A stretch of 64,000 bases of DNA from Rhodococcus yunnanensis NBRC 103083 (GCF_001895005.1 NZ_BCXH01000018.1:62001-126000), one strand, 5' to 3'. Shown: positions 1-8,584, counted from the stretch's first letter. Notes: generated by a model from the sequence alone, not told the origin. Made by a program: numbers and translations.

Positions 1-506
1 AGGTCCTGCAGTGTCACCGGTTGTGCTGTCGCCGTGTCCACGGTGACCGTTGCGATGACGTATGTCGGATGTGCGCCAGGAGGATTCGCGTCCCACGAGG
101 TATCGAGGACTGCACTGACGACGCCGGGACCGATGTAGGTCGGCCCGGGCCGCGCATCGGACAGGGTGAACCGTTGGTCGCCGAATCCGTCGATCTGATC
201 CTGCAGTGCTGCACGCATCGACTCGTCGAACTCGGCGACGACGCGATCGTCCCCGCCCGTGAGCTGTGGGATGCTCACGTCGTATTCGACGCGGTCGGTG
301 GATCCCACGATGCGAGTGGTTGTGAAGGCATATGTGGCCTGCTGCGGCGTGGTGGCCGTCGGGGTCGACGTGCCGGTGGCGCTAGCGCTGGGGGCCGAGT
401 TGCTGGCCGGGGCGACGTCGTCGGATGCCGTCGGGGTCCCGTCCGTCGAGCAGGCTGCGGCAACCGATACCGCGGCGATGGCCGCGGCGACTCTCCACGT
501 CTTCAT
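1..506 (-). CDS. Secreted lipoprotein, RsiV/DUF3298-like C-terminal region (3' end beyond window)
   Basis: The ATG at 506 follows an AGAGGG ribosome binding site. The first 19 residues form a lipoprotein signal: a basic start (MKTWR), an Ala/Val-rich core and the lipobox V-A-A-A-C with Cys19 as the lipidation site. A Ser/Thr/Ala/Pro-rich linker of about 40 residues follows. The folded part has short beta segments such as VEYDVSIPQL and ends at the window edge with DTATAQPVTLQDL, which resembles the 'G-x-x-V-T-L-x-D-L' stretch of DUF3298/RsiV-like extracytoplasmic domains. The protein should sit on the outer face of the membrane. The gene continues past base 1, so length and C-terminus are unknown. 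Family placement is moderate; the lipoprotein call is firm. Confidence 0.8.
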   Translation of the reverse strand, partial: MKTWRVAAAIAAVSVAAACSTDGTPTASDDVAPASNSAPSASATGTSTPTATTPQQATYAFTTTRIVGSTDRVEYDVSIPQLTGGDDRVVAEFDESMRAALQDQIDGFGDQRFTLSDARPGPTYIGPGVVSAVLDTSWDANPPGAHPTYVIATVTVDTATAQPVTLQD

Positions 507-532
507 GTCCCTCTGCTTACCACCGAACAGCG

Positions 533-997
533 TCAGCTCTCGGTGAGTTCGGCCAATTGTCGTGTGACCGTACCCCAGCCGTCGTAGAACCCGAGTTCGT
601 CGTGTTTCGCGGCATCGGCGGCGTCCTTGTGCATGACACGTGCGATGTATTCGGTGCCGTCAGGGTGGTCGGCGAAGGTGATGGTCGCGGTGATGAACGG
701 GTTTTCGGCCGGTCGCCACCCGGCGACGAGGGCATTGGTGAACACGATCCGTTCCAGGTGATCCACTGCCAGGAAGCATCCTGCGATGTGGGGCTTGAAT
801 TCGCCTCCGTCCTCGCTGATTTCGGTGAGGAACGAGCCGCCGGGCACCAGATCGAGGCTCACGACCTTCGCGCGAGCGGGGGAGGGGACCCACCACTGTT
901 CGAATTGCGCGGGAGTGGTCCACGCTGCCCACACGGCGCTGCGGGGTGCCTTGATGATGCGCGTGATGGTCAGGTCGAGTTCGGCGGTCGGTGTCAT
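533..997 (-). CDS. SRPBCC / AHSA1-type protein
   Basis: A 154-residue START-like (SRPBCC) domain protein of the Aha1 C-terminal family, beginning MTPTAELDLTITRIIKAP. The signature pieces W-x-A-W-T-x-P and Q-W-W-V-P are present, followed by GGSF and the C-terminal GWG...L-x-x-L. These proteins bind hydrophobic ligands in a deep cavity; the ligand is unknown. Its ATG overlaps the stop codon of the upstream ArsR gene by 4 bp (ATGA), so the pair is translationally coupled. ArsR-SRPBCC pairs are common in actinobacteria, with the regulator controlling the operon. A longer in-frame start exists but would run deep into the arsR gene, so I rejected it. Confidence 0.88.
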   Translation of the reverse strand: MTPTAELDLTITRIIKAPRSAVWAAWTTPAQFEQWWVPSPARAKVVSLDLVPGGSFLTEISEDGGEFKPHIAGCFLAVDHLERIVFTNALVAGWRPAENPFITATITFADHPDGTEYIARVMHKDAADAAKHDELGFYDGWGTVTRQLAELTES

Positions 998-1329
998 CGC
1001 GATTCCTCCTGTTGGGTGACGAACTGTTCGAGTCGATCGGTGTGTGCTTCCCAGATTTCCTGCTGCTCGTTCAGCCACTCTTCGACCACCCCGAAAGGCG
1101 CCGACTCGAGCGCGCACGTACGCACTCGGCCCTCCTTGTGGGTGCGGATCCAGCCGCCCTGCTCGAGAACGCCGACGTGCTTCATGAACGAGGGCAGCGC
1201 CATGTCGAACGGTTCGGCGAGCTCGCTCACGCTTGCCGGTCCCTGCCTCAATCTGCCGAGTACCGCGCGCCGGGTGGGGTCCGAGAGCGCATGAAAGATG
1301 CCGTCGAGCTGGTCGGAATGCTGAGCCAT
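994..1329 (-). CDS. ArsR-family transcriptional regulator
   Basis: A 111-residue winged-helix repressor of the SdpR-like ArsR group that precedes SRPBCC genes. It opens MAQHSDQLDGIFHALSDPTRR, the usual ALSDPTRRAVL helix, then a recognition region VSELAEPFDMALPSFMKHV and a wing (GRVRTCAL). It lacks the ELCVC metal-binding motif of arsenic or cadmium sensors, so the inducer is probably organic. There is no good Shine-Dalgarno before either ATG at 1329 or 1344, which fits a leaderless or near-leaderless transcript. It is the first gene of a two-gene operon with the SRPBCC protein. The neighbouring oxygenase is transcribed divergently from the same intergenic region. Confidence 0.9.
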   Translation of the reverse strand: MAQHSDQLDGIFHALSDPTRRAVLGRLRQGPASVSELAEPFDMALPSFMKHVGVLEQGGWIRTHKEGRVRTCALESAPFGVVEEWLNEQQEIWEAHTDRLEQFVTQQEESR

Positions 1330-1354
1330 AAGGAAAAGTAACATCGGAGAACAG

Positions 1355-1373
1355 TTAGTACAAGGGCTTAGTA
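1355..1373. promoter_or_regulatory. Possible operator: two TTAGTA direct repeats
   Basis: TTAGTA occurs at 1355-1360 and again at 1368-1373, 13 bp apart, in the 94-bp region between the divergent arsR and oxygenase genes. The position and AT-rich character suit an ArsR operator or promoter. Only the repeat is directly visible; the function is inferred. Confidence 0.3.
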
Positions 1374-1423
1374 TTTTTCGGTGACGCTGGCCGGGATTGC
1401 CGGATGCGTCGATACTGGAGTGC

Positions 1424-2416
1424 ATGCTTCCTGTTCTGGACCTGACGCTGGCGCAGACCCACCCGGAGCGGTTTCGAGAGGAGTTGTTGTCGGCGGCGCA
1501 CGAGTCCGGGTTCTTCTACCTGGTGGGGCACGGTGTCGATTCCTCTCGTATCGCCGAGGTACTCGGTCTTGCGCGGGCCTTCTTCGCGTTGGACGCCGAA
1601 TCGAAGGACGAGATCTCCCAGCTGAAGAGTCCGCAGTTTCGGGGCTATTCACGGCTGGGCGGCGAGCTGACGAACGGCGCAGTCGATTGGCGAGAGCAGA
1701 TCGATATCGGCCCGGAGCGCCCGAGCATCGACGGAGCTCAGGGCTACTGGCACCTCCAGGGGCCCAATCTGTGGCCCTCGGCGCTGCCGCAGCTGAGGAG
1801 CGCTTTCGAGCACTGGGAACAGGAGTTGTCCGATGTCGGTCTGAGGCTGCTCAGGCACTGGGCGGTAGCGCTCGGAGCCGCCGAGGACATCTTCGACGAC
1901 GCGTTTGCCCACCATCCCGCCACGCTGATCAAGGTGGTCCGCTATCCCGGTAGTGCCGACAACCCGCAGGGTGTTGGCGCGCACAAGGATTCCGGGGTTC
2001 TGACGATGTTGCTCGTCGAACCGCAATCGCACGGACTGCAGGTCGAGCGGATACCAGGCGAATGGATCGACGTACCTCCCGTGGACGGCGCCTTCATCGT
2101 CAACATCGGAGAGTTGCTCGAAGTGGCGACGCAGGGTTATCTGCGGGCGACGCGTCACCGAGTGATCGCACCCGATGCGGGTGCGGACCGTGTCTCGATT
2201 CCGTTCTTCCTCAACCCTGCTCTCGATGCGGTCATCCCGATCGTGACGCTGCCTGCCGCGTTGGCCGCGAAGTCGCGCGGGGTGGAGACCGACCCGGACA
2301 ATCCGATCTTCTCGACCTACGGCGAGAATGCATGGAAGTCGCGCACGCGAGCGCACCCGGACGTTGCCGAAATTCACCACGGAATTCCACCGATCGAGCG
2401 GCGGTCGAAATACTGA
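1424..2416 (+). CDS. 2-oxoglutarate/Fe(II) oxygenase, isopenicillin N synthase-like
   Basis: A 330-residue member of the non-haem iron dioxygenase superfamily (DIOX_N plus 2OG-FeII_Oxy domains). The N-terminal part has the typical GFFYLVGHGV segment. The double-stranded beta-helix carries the iron triad: H-K-D in GAHKDSGVLTMLL and the distal His in RATRHRVIAP. The 2-oxoglutarate-binding R-x-S is in DRVSIPFFL. Members hydroxylate, desaturate or cyclise small molecules using Fe(II), oxygen and usually 2-oxoglutarate; the substrate cannot be told from sequence. The ATG at 1424 is preceded by GGAG at good spacing; an upstream TTG at 1397 is less likely. The gene abuts the convergent DUF2786 gene with no spacer. 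Confidence 0.85.
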   Translation: MLPVLDLTLAQTHPERFREELLSAAHESGFFYLVGHGVDSSRIAEVLGLARAFFALDAESKDEISQLKSPQFRGYSRLGGELTNGAVDWREQIDIGPERPSIDGAQGYWHLQGPNLWPSALPQLRSAFEHWEQELSDVGLRLLRHWAVALGAAEDIFDDAFAHHPATLIKVVRYPGSADNPQGVGAHKDSGVLTMLLVEPQSHGLQVERIPGEWIDVPPVDGAFIVNIGELLEVATQGYLRATRHRVIAPDAGADRVSIPFFLNPALDAVIPIVTLPAALAAKSRGVETDPDNPIFSTYGENAWKSRTRAHPDVAEIHHGIPPIERRSKY

Positions 2417-3709
2417 TCACTGCTCCGAGTCGTCTGAATCTCCCGAGTCGTCGATCTGTTCACGGCCGCCGGTGATATCGGCAGTGTCGGCGGCGCGCCG
2501 GCCGTACGACCATCCGCTGGTGTTCGACATCGACGTCCGGATGGTGGCCAGATCGGGGAAGAGGTCCTCGACCGTGGACGCCACCGCCCGGTCCCGCTGC
2601 TCGAACAGTGGCACGAGTGACGAGCCGTAACGCTCGGCGGCACGTCGTTGTGCTCGCTCCCGCGCCTCGACCAAACGTTCGCCGATCCGGCCCGCGTAAC
2701 CGTAGAGGAACGAACGACGGAAACCTCTGCCCCGCATGGTCGAATCGATTCCGACGCGTTCGAGGTCCTGAGCGGACTGGACGAGGAGCGAGGTGTACAG
2801 CAGCTCGCACAGGTCGAGGTCGACGGGCATGCCGACCATCGCTATGAGTCCCAGTTTCCGGTACCGCACGGTCCGAACGCCGTTCGCGCTCGCCACCGCG
2901 GACAGTAGTTTCATCTTCGCGTCCACGTAAGGATTGGACACGGTGAGTCTCCTGGTGATCACGACACTGTCGGTGGGCCCGCCCGCCTCGCGGTCGAGGA
3001 GCAGCGCGGCATCGATGGAGTACTGCGTCATCAGTTCCTGCGCCTTGGCGGAGAAGGATTCGCTCTCCGCCGGGAACGTGGACGATTCCGCTTTGGCCAG
3101 CAACCCTCGAATCTTGTCGAGCAACTTGATGTCACCGGTCCGTGCGCCGGCCGTCGTTGACGAGTCTCCCCATTTCGACGGTGGGGGACCGACCGTCACC
3201 ACGGTGTGCATCCGGCGTAGCCGAACCAGAAGCCTCAACAAGCCCGTCCAGAAACTGCGCGGATCGAGTCCGCTGGTGGCGCGGAACCGCGTGAGACCAG
3301 CACCGGGATCCGCACCGAGACTGTGCAATTGGCCCTTCCAGGCTTCCGGCGCCGTGGACAGCGCACGTGTGCGACGCGAGTGCTCCGCGATGAGCGAGAC
3401 GCTCATCTGCGCGGTCGACTTGTCGGCGAGGCGCTCCAGCACGTGTACCAGTTCGACCGGTTGCCAGCCGCGTTCGAACACGGTCGCGAGAACGTCGACG
3501 GCATATGCGCTGCACTCGGTGGTCAGACGCACTGACGTCATGCGTGATTCGAGCTGGATCATTCTTCCGACGAAGGCGGACAAGGCGCTGTGCGTGGTCA
3601 GTGGGTCGGCAGCCAACTGCACTCCCGACGCCATGAGCGTCTCGATGTCGATGCCGTGATGTTGCGTCCGAGCCATGCCGGCTGCGCGTGTTCTGTCGTG
3701 GACGTCCAT
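2417..3709 (-). CDS. DUF2786 domain protein
   Basis: A 430-residue cytoplasmic protein. The middle contains a clear DUF2786 motif: KIRGLLAKAESSTFPAE, then a second helix ending AQELMTQYSID. The N-terminal 150 residues are mostly helical and include a Thr/Leu-rich segment unlike any family I can name. The C-terminal third carries RGFRRSFLYGYAGRIGERL and ends in an acidic tail rich in Asp and Ser. DUF2786 proteins are common in actinobacteria and actinophages, but no biochemical role is established. The ATG at 3709 has a GAGGGGA ribosome binding site. It is monocistronic, with a 270-bp region to the divergent hydrolase gene. Confidence 0.85.
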   Translation of the reverse strand: MDVHDRTRAAGMARTQHHGIDIETLMASGVQLAADPLTTHSALSAFVGRMIQLESRMTSVRLTTECSAYAVDVLATVFERGWQPVELVHVLERLADKSTAQMSVSLIAEHSRRTRALSTAPEAWKGQLHSLGADPGAGLTRFRATSGLDPRSFWTGLLRLLVRLRRMHTVVTVGPPPSKWGDSSTTAGARTGDIKLLDKIRGLLAKAESSTFPAESESFSAKAQELMTQYSIDAALLLDREAGGPTDSVVITRRLTVSNPYVDAKMKLLSAVASANGVRTVRYRKLGLIAMVGMPVDLDLCELLYTSLLVQSAQDLERVGIDSTMRGRGFRRSFLYGYAGRIGERLVEARERAQRRAAERYGSSLVPLFEQRDRAVASTVEDLFPDLATIRTSMSNTSGWSYGRRAADTADITGGREQIDDSGDSDDSEQ

Positions 3710-3979
3710 GAAGTTCCCCTCGTCGATGAATCTCTCGACGCCAGTGAGGGGCTGGGTCGGTGTCGGGGGAATTTCTACCAGTGGGCACCGACAGAGTGCC
3801 GGACCGAGCAGTACTGTCCGGTCCCGCCGCAGCCCGAGAAGATCCGACCGTAGGGCTATGAACCTTCACTATTGTGTGGCGGGCGGCCGTCGGTGCACGA
3901 TGGTCCGGCCCGAGGCTCGGAACGAGCAGACGGTACCGCGCGGGTCGGTGCCGAAGGTCTCGGACGGAAGGGGTTCGCT

Positions 3980-4804
3980 GTGCTCTGGTCTCGGACTGTG
4001 TCGGCTTGTCTCGTGGCAGCAGCGGCGGTAGCGATGGCGGTGTCGAGCAGCGCTGTCGTGCAAGCGAAGCCAACGGGACCCTCCGAGGTCTCCGTCGTCA
4101 CCGACGTGTCGCTGAAAGACCACACCATCTACCGGCCGACGTCGATCCCCGACGATGCCCCGGTCCTGGTGTACGGAGAAGGCGGGTGCATCGAGAACGG
4201 ACTCATCGACCAGGCGATGCTGCGCCAGATCGCGTCGCAGGGCATCGTCGTGCTCGCCACGGGCGGCCCCGTGCAGTTCGGGATCTCGACCGTGGAGTCG
4301 TTGGAGGAGTCGCTCGACTGGGCGAAGGCAGAGAACCTTCGGCCGGGCAGCCCGTACTTCGGAAAGCTCGATACCGACGCGGTTGCGGTTGCCGGCTGGT
4401 CGTGCGGAGGACTGCAAGCGTACGAGCTGGCAACGCGTAGGCCCGAAGTCGCTGCGATCGGCATTCTCAACAGTGGTCAGTTGCAGCCCGACCAAGCGAA
4501 GCTCGATGCGTTGCGAGCTCCTGTCCTGTTTCTTCTGGGTGGACCGTCCGACGTCGCATACACCAACGGTGTTCGTGACTTCGAGAATCTCCCCGCATCG
4601 TTGCCGACATTCCTCGCCAGCGCCGACCATGGACACATCGGAACGCGGTTCGAGAAGAACGGCGGCGAGTACGCCGACATCCTGACCGATTGGATCAAGT
4701 GGAACATCGACTCCGACGAGGCGTCGTCGGGCACGTTCGTGGGGGCTGACTGCCGACTGTGCACCGATACGGCCTGGGATGTGCGCAAACGCAACATCTC
4801 CTGA
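3980..4804 (+). CDS. Secreted alpha/beta hydrolase
   Basis: A 274-residue exported hydrolase. The GTG at 3980 follows GGAAGGGG with a 6-bp gap; longer in-frame starts would add an unstructured basic stretch. Residues 1-29 are a classical signal peptide with a likely Ala-x-Ala cleavage at VQA. The mature part has the nucleophile elbow G-W-S-C-G-G with Ser141, a probable acid in LLGGPSD and the catalytic His in SADHGH, so the triad is complete. Fold and spacing resemble chlorophyllase or dienelactone-hydrolase-like lipases and esterases. The C-terminus has a C-R-L-C pair that could form a disulfide. The substrate is unknown. Confidence 0.82.
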   Translation: MLWSRTVSACLVAAAAVAMAVSSSAVVQAKPTGPSEVSVVTDVSLKDHTIYRPTSIPDDAPVLVYGEGGCIENGLIDQAMLRQIASQGIVVLATGGPVQFGISTVESLEESLDWAKAENLRPGSPYFGKLDTDAVAVAGWSCGGLQAYELATRRPEVAAIGILNSGQLQPDQAKLDALRAPVLFLLGGPSDVAYTNGVRDFENLPASLPTFLASADHGHIGTRFEKNGGEYADILTDWIKWNIDSDEASSGTFVGADCRLCTDTAWDVRKRNIS

Positions 4805-4829
4805 CATCTGGCATCGGTGGCCGTCCAAG

Positions 4830-6380
4830 TCAGTTGCGGCGGCGCCGCCACGGCGTGCGCTGGCCCGGCCTTGGTGCGATGTCGGCGAGCGTGCCGTTGT
4901 TGAAGTCCTCGACGAGGTTGCGGATCGTGCCTTGTGCGCACGACTTGTTGGTCCCGATGTATCCCGACGGGCCTCGTTTGATCCAGCCCGTCACGTACGA
5001 GCCGGGCACGACGACACCGCCGGGAGCGTCGAGCACACGACCGTCGTCGTTGGGGATGACACCGCGCCGGTCGTCGAACGGCACCCCGGGGAGTGCAACT
5101 CCGCGGTAGCCGATCGAGGTGAGTACGAGCCCGGTATCGATGATCTCGACGTCGCCGGTCGCGACGGCCAGGGCCGATCCGTCGGCGCCGGTGTCGAGCG
5201 TCATTCGATCGAACTCGACCCCTGTCACCGAGGTGTCACCGAGAATTCTGGTGGGGGAGAGCAAGTACCTCAACACGATTCGCCTGTTGGCACTGCCCGT
5301 CACGTCGTCGATACGGCGAAGCAACCGGAGTTTCTGCTCGACCGCATGAGGCAGGTCGTTGGTCTCGGCGAGGGCGATCGTGGCCGCGTCGAGCATGATC
5401 TCGTCGCGGTGAATCGAGACATCGATGCCCGCAGTGGCGAGCAGACCGGCGAACTCGGGAACCGTGAACGCCGACTGGGCGACACCGCGTCGCCCGACGA
5501 TGTGGACCTCTTCGATGTTGGACTCGCGCAACGCCGTCAGCGCGTACGAGGGCACATTGGTGCCGATCAGTCGATCCGGATCGATCGTCAGAATTCGGGC
5601 CACATCGAGAGCGACATTGCCGTTTCCGATGACGACGGCTCGCTTGGAGGACAGATCGAAACGCCGGTGCGCATGATCGGGATGCCCGTTGTACCAGGCG
5701 ACGAAGTCGGTGGCCGACGAACGCCCGTCGAGGTCCGCACCGGGAATGGTCAATTCGCGATCTCGGGACGCGCCGACGGCGTAGACGACAGCATGATGGT
5801 CGTCGAGCAGTCGATCGTGCGTGATGTCCTTGCCGACCTCGACGCCGAGGTGGAGTCGAAAGCCCGGTTGCGCAGCGATCTGGTCGAACAGACGCGAGAC
5901 CTGCCGTGTCTTCTCGTGATCGGGTGCGACGCCGAGACGCGCAAGTCCGTGGGGTTGCGAGAGGCGATCGTAGACATCGACTTTCACTCCGGGCTGAGTG
6001 AGGAGCTCATCCGCCGCGTACATCGCCGACGGACCCGAACCCACGATCGCGACCCGGAGCGCCTGGCGTTCTCTCGTCACCGTGGGAGCCGGGGACACCG
6101 GTGCGAGCAGAGGCCGCTTGGGCCGCTGCTGCTTGTAGAAGTCGGCGTTGATCGTCAGGAACGGCAGTTGCGTCTCGGTCAGCTTCGACCGAGGAACGAT
6201 CGCGTCGACCGGACACGCCGACACACATGCACCACAATCGACACACGACGCCGGGTCGATGTGCAGCATTTCTGCCGTCAGGAAGTCGGGTTCGTCCGGA
6301 GTGGGATGGATGCAGTTGACCGGGCACGCGTACACGCACGATGCGTCGCTGCAACAAGATTGGGTGACAACGTGGGGCAT
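4830..6380 (-). CDS. fprB: Ferredoxin--NADP+ reductase with N-terminal ferredoxin (FprB-like)
   Basis: A 516-residue fusion of a small seven- or eight-iron ferredoxin and an adrenodoxin-reductase-type flavoprotein. Residues 1-75 carry two Cys clusters: CSDASCVYACPVNC and CVDCGACVSACP. From about residue 105 there is a Rossmann FAD motif (IVGSGPSAMYAADEL), a second nucleotide-binding motif (VIGNGNVALDVARIL) and a C-terminal GWIKRGPSGYIGTNK segment typical of FprA/FprB. It should pass electrons from NADPH through FAD to Fe-S clusters and on to partner oxygenases. It lies 62 bp downstream of the AurF-like diiron oxygenase on the same strand, the order seen in mycobacteria (Rv0885-fprB). That makes the oxygenase its natural electron acceptor. 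The ATG at 6380 follows AGGAATTC. Confidence 0.92.
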   Translation of the reverse strand: MPHVVTQSCCSDASCVYACPVNCIHPTPDEPDFLTAEMLHIDPASCVDCGACVSACPVDAIVPRSKLTETQLPFLTINADFYKQQRPKRPLLAPVSPAPTVTRERQALRVAIVGSGPSAMYAADELLTQPGVKVDVYDRLSQPHGLARLGVAPDHEKTRQVSRLFDQIAAQPGFRLHLGVEVGKDITHDRLLDDHHAVVYAVGASRDRELTIPGADLDGRSSATDFVAWYNGHPDHAHRRFDLSSKRAVVIGNGNVALDVARILTIDPDRLIGTNVPSYALTALRESNIEEVHIVGRRGVAQSAFTVPEFAGLLATAGIDVSIHRDEIMLDAATIALAETNDLPHAVEQKLRLLRRIDDVTGSANRRIVLRYLLSPTRILGDTSVTGVEFDRMTLDTGADGSALAVATGDVEIIDTGLVLTSIGYRGVALPGVPFDDRRGVIPNDDGRVLDAPGGVVVPGSYVTGWIKRGPSGYIGTNKSCAQGTIRNLVEDFNNGTLADIAPRPGQRTPWRRRRN

Positions 6381-6442
6381 GACGAATTCCTGACGACAGG
6401 CGCTGCTGTGGAGCTGACTGGCGCTGTGAATGGTAAAGAGGA

Positions 6443-7456
6443 TCAAGCTGCGAATTGGCTGGAGCTGCGGTCGGGTTCGCTACGGAAACGCGATGCCTTG
6501 CCGTCGATTCCGCAGGCCGTCCACATGAGTTTCGCGGCGCGGTTCATCATCTTGGTCTCGGTGGCGAGCATCCGTACGTCGCCGAAGTAGTCCTGCAGCG
6601 TGTGCTGCGATTCGTCCGTGCCCCAGAAGAGATCGTCCTTGACGTACTTCGGGATCTCGAACTTCTGCCAGAACTTCTTCGGCGGGATGACGATGACGTC
6701 GCACAGGATGCGCATCGTGATCGGGAACGCGAGCGAGAGGAAGAAGCGGCCGATCCTGGACATCTTCGGGACGCGACGACGCAGGAGCTGGTGCGCGAAG
6801 GAGATGTGGCGTGCTTCTTCGGCGACGTGAATTGCCATGACGCCCTGCATGATCGGATGAATCTCTTCGCCCGAGCGCAGAATGCCCTTCTGGATGTGGT
6901 CGATCGGTTCTTCTCCCGCGAGGACCCCGACGAAGAAGAGTTCGGGTAGGAGAGTCGCGAACAGCGGGATGATCGGGGAGAGGATCTTCATCGGACGGCT
7001 CATGCCGGGGGCATCGGCGTCGACTCGGTTCACCATTTCCTGGAACATCAAGGTGTGGTTGCACTCTTCGATCGACTCGTGCGTGCAGTACCGAGCCTCG
7101 GCCGAGCCGTTCGGCAGCGAGAAGACGTACTGCATCATGCCGCGGATCAGAATGTTCTCGAACTGCAAGCCGACCTTGGCGACATTGGCTTGACGCCACA
7201 TGCCGATGGCGATCTGCTGATCCTCGGGAAGCGCCCGGTACCAGGGGTGTCCGCCGATCGGATCGGTCTTCGCCGGAAGTATCCAGCGGCGGTCGTTCGC
7301 AGTGACCGCGAAGGCGGGGGATTCCCAGTCGATGTCGACGTAGGGGTCGAAGTGCTTGTGCACCGAACCCTCGGACAGGAGCTGAAGTGTTTCGTTGTAC
7401 TGCTCGGTCTCCGCGTCGGTGTCGATCGAGCGCGTCGTGGTTGACGTCGTTGTCAT
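6443..7456 (-). CDS. AurF-family diiron oxygenase
   Basis: A 337-residue protein of the p-aminobenzoate N-oxygenase (AurF) superfamily. Visible diiron ligands are Glu100 in QFENI, the pair E-x-x-H at 131-134 (EECNH), and later VAEEARHISFA with a further E-x-x-H. A hydrophobic stretch near residues 180-200 (PIIPLFATLLPELFFVGVL) may contact membrane or a lipid substrate. Family members oxidise aryl amines or act on lipids using two irons and oxygen. The homologue next to fprB in mycobacteria has no settled function as far as I know. The ATG at 7456 follows GGGAGA. It is first in an operon with fprB, which would supply electrons. A 15-bp palindrome sits upstream at 7484. Confidence 0.88.
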   Translation of the reverse strand: MTTTSTTTRSIDTDAETEQYNETLQLLSEGSVHKHFDPYVDIDWESPAFAVTANDRRWILPAKTDPIGGHPWYRALPEDQQIAIGMWRQANVAKVGLQFENILIRGMMQYVFSLPNGSAEARYCTHESIEECNHTLMFQEMVNRVDADAPGMSRPMKILSPIIPLFATLLPELFFVGVLAGEEPIDHIQKGILRSGEEIHPIMQGVMAIHVAEEARHISFAHQLLRRRVPKMSRIGRFFLSLAFPITMRILCDVIVIPPKKFWQKFEIPKYVKDDLFWGTDESQHTLQDYFGDVRMLATETKMMNRAAKLMWTACGIDGKASRFRSEPDRSSSQFAA

Positions 7457-7483
7457 CGCTTCTCCCTACGTGGTGCGAACATG

Positions 7484-7498
7484 GAGTTAATGTAACTC
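7484..7498. promoter_or_regulatory. Palindrome GAGTTA-atg-TAACTC upstream of the AurF-like gene
   Basis: Perfect 6-bp arms with a 3-bp spacer lie 28 bp upstream of the diiron oxygenase start. The location suits a repressor site overlapping the promoter. The regulator is unknown. Confidence 0.35.
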
Positions 7499-7587
7499 GA
7501 AGTATCACCAAATGGAAGCGCATCGTTGAAAATTGCCGCACTGTATTCCTGACCTGCGGCGGAGTGCATGCCTCGGACCGCCTGTTC

Positions 7588-7609
7588 ATTAGCGCAGTTG
7601 TGCGCTAAT
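7588..7609. promoter_or_regulatory. NrtR-type operator upstream of the ADP-ribosylglycohydrolase gene
   Basis: A perfect 9-bp inverted repeat, ATTAGCGCA and TGCGCTAAT, is separated by GTTG and lies 31 bp before the glycohydrolase ATG. A nrtR gene is two positions away, and NrtR regulators characteristically bind such palindromes beside the NAD-related genes they control. Further TTAGCGC-like half-sites occur at 7611-7630 and just upstream of nrtR (9392-9408). The palindrome is seen directly; the NrtR link is inferred from context. Confidence 0.65.
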
Positions 7610-7640
7610 CTAAGCGCAGAAACGAGCTAAGGAGATTCGC

Positions 7641-8582
7641 ATGACGTTGACCTCGGAACAGATCGATCGCGCCGCAGGGGTTCTGCTGGGCGCGGCGACG
7701 GGTGACGCACTCGGCGCCGGCTACGAGTTCACACACCCGGCGGCAGGCACCGTCGTCGACATGATCGGCGGCGGACCGTTCAAGTGGGCGCCGGGGGAAT
7801 GGACGGACGATACCTCGATGGCGGCGGCGATCGCCCTTGTGGCACGCGGGGGCGTCGACATCGGGACCGAAGAGGGTCTCGACGCCATCGCGTCGAACTT
7901 CGTCGCCTGGTACGACACGAAGCCCGCCGACATCGGCCATCAGACCGGGTCGGTCCTCGGCCATCGGAGCTCCACAGCCGCCGACATGACCCGCCGAGCG
8001 GCGAGTCTCACCGGACGAACCGGCGGCAACGGCTCACTCATGCGCACCGCACCTGTCGCGTTGGCCTATCTCGACGACGCCGAGGCATGCACGCGCGCGG
8101 CCGAGGCGATCAGCGCGCTGACGCACTCGGACCCTCGGGCGGGCGAGGCGTGCAGGATGTGGTCGTTCGCGATTCGGCACGCGGTGCTCGAGGGAAGTTT
8201 CGACGGTGTGCGGTTGTGGCTCGACGTGGATGGCGACGCCGCGAGGTACTGGCGTCCGTTGCTCGACGAAGCCGAATCCGGGGAGCCGAAGGACTTCTCG
8301 AACAACGGCTGGGTGGTGCATGCACTGCAGACCGCGTGGTGGGCCATCGTTCGAGCCGATCAGGACGGCCCCGACCACCTGGCACGCACACTCGAGTTGT
8401 GCGTCCTCGCGGGCGGAGACACCGACACCACGGCCGCCATCGCGGGAGGACTGCTCGGCGCGAGATGGGGTGCCTCGGCAGTGCCCGTGCGGTGGAGGTC
8501 CGCCCTGCACGGGTACCCGGCCCTGACCGGCGACGACCTCGTGGCTGTCGCCGTCGACATCGCAGACAACACAGGAAGGTAG
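7641..8582 (+). CDS. ADP-ribosylglycohydrolase (DraG family)
   Basis: A 313-residue magnesium-dependent hydrolase that releases ADP-ribose from protein or small-molecule adducts in the cytoplasm. Family signatures in order: GAATGDALGAGYEF near residue 18, the metal-binding W-T-D-D-T-S near 54, GGNGSLMRTAP near 130, and the C-terminal metal motif GGDTDTTAAIAGGLLGARWG. All metal ligands appear intact. The ATG at 7641 follows TAAGGAG. Only two bases separate its stop from a degraded macrodomain reading frame, and nrtR lies beyond, so it belongs to an NAD/ADP-ribose locus. The NrtR-type palindrome upstream predicts control by ADP-ribose levels. Confidence 0.92.
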   Translation: MTLTSEQIDRAAGVLLGAATGDALGAGYEFTHPAAGTVVDMIGGGPFKWAPGEWTDDTSMAAAIALVARGGVDIGTEEGLDAIASNFVAWYDTKPADIGHQTGSVLGHRSSTAADMTRRAASLTGRTGGNGSLMRTAPVALAYLDDAEACTRAAEAISALTHSDPRAGEACRMWSFAIRHAVLEGSFDGVRLWLDVDGDAARYWRPLLDEAESGEPKDFSNNGWVVHALQTAWWAIVRADQDGPDHLARTLELCVLAGGDTDTTAAIAGGLLGARWGASAVPVRWRSALHGYPALTGDDLVAVAVDIADNTGR

Positions 8583-8584
8583 TC

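Noticed and set aside
21-587. Long arginine-rich frames on the plus strand over the first 1.3 kb
   Set aside because: They are antisense shadows of the lipoprotein, SRPBCC and ArsR genes; codon bias and family motifs belong to the minus strand.
4779-6590. 603-codon plus-strand frame opposite fprB
   Set aside because: The minus strand encodes clear ferredoxin and flavoprotein motifs; the plus frame shows no domain and is a high-GC artefact.
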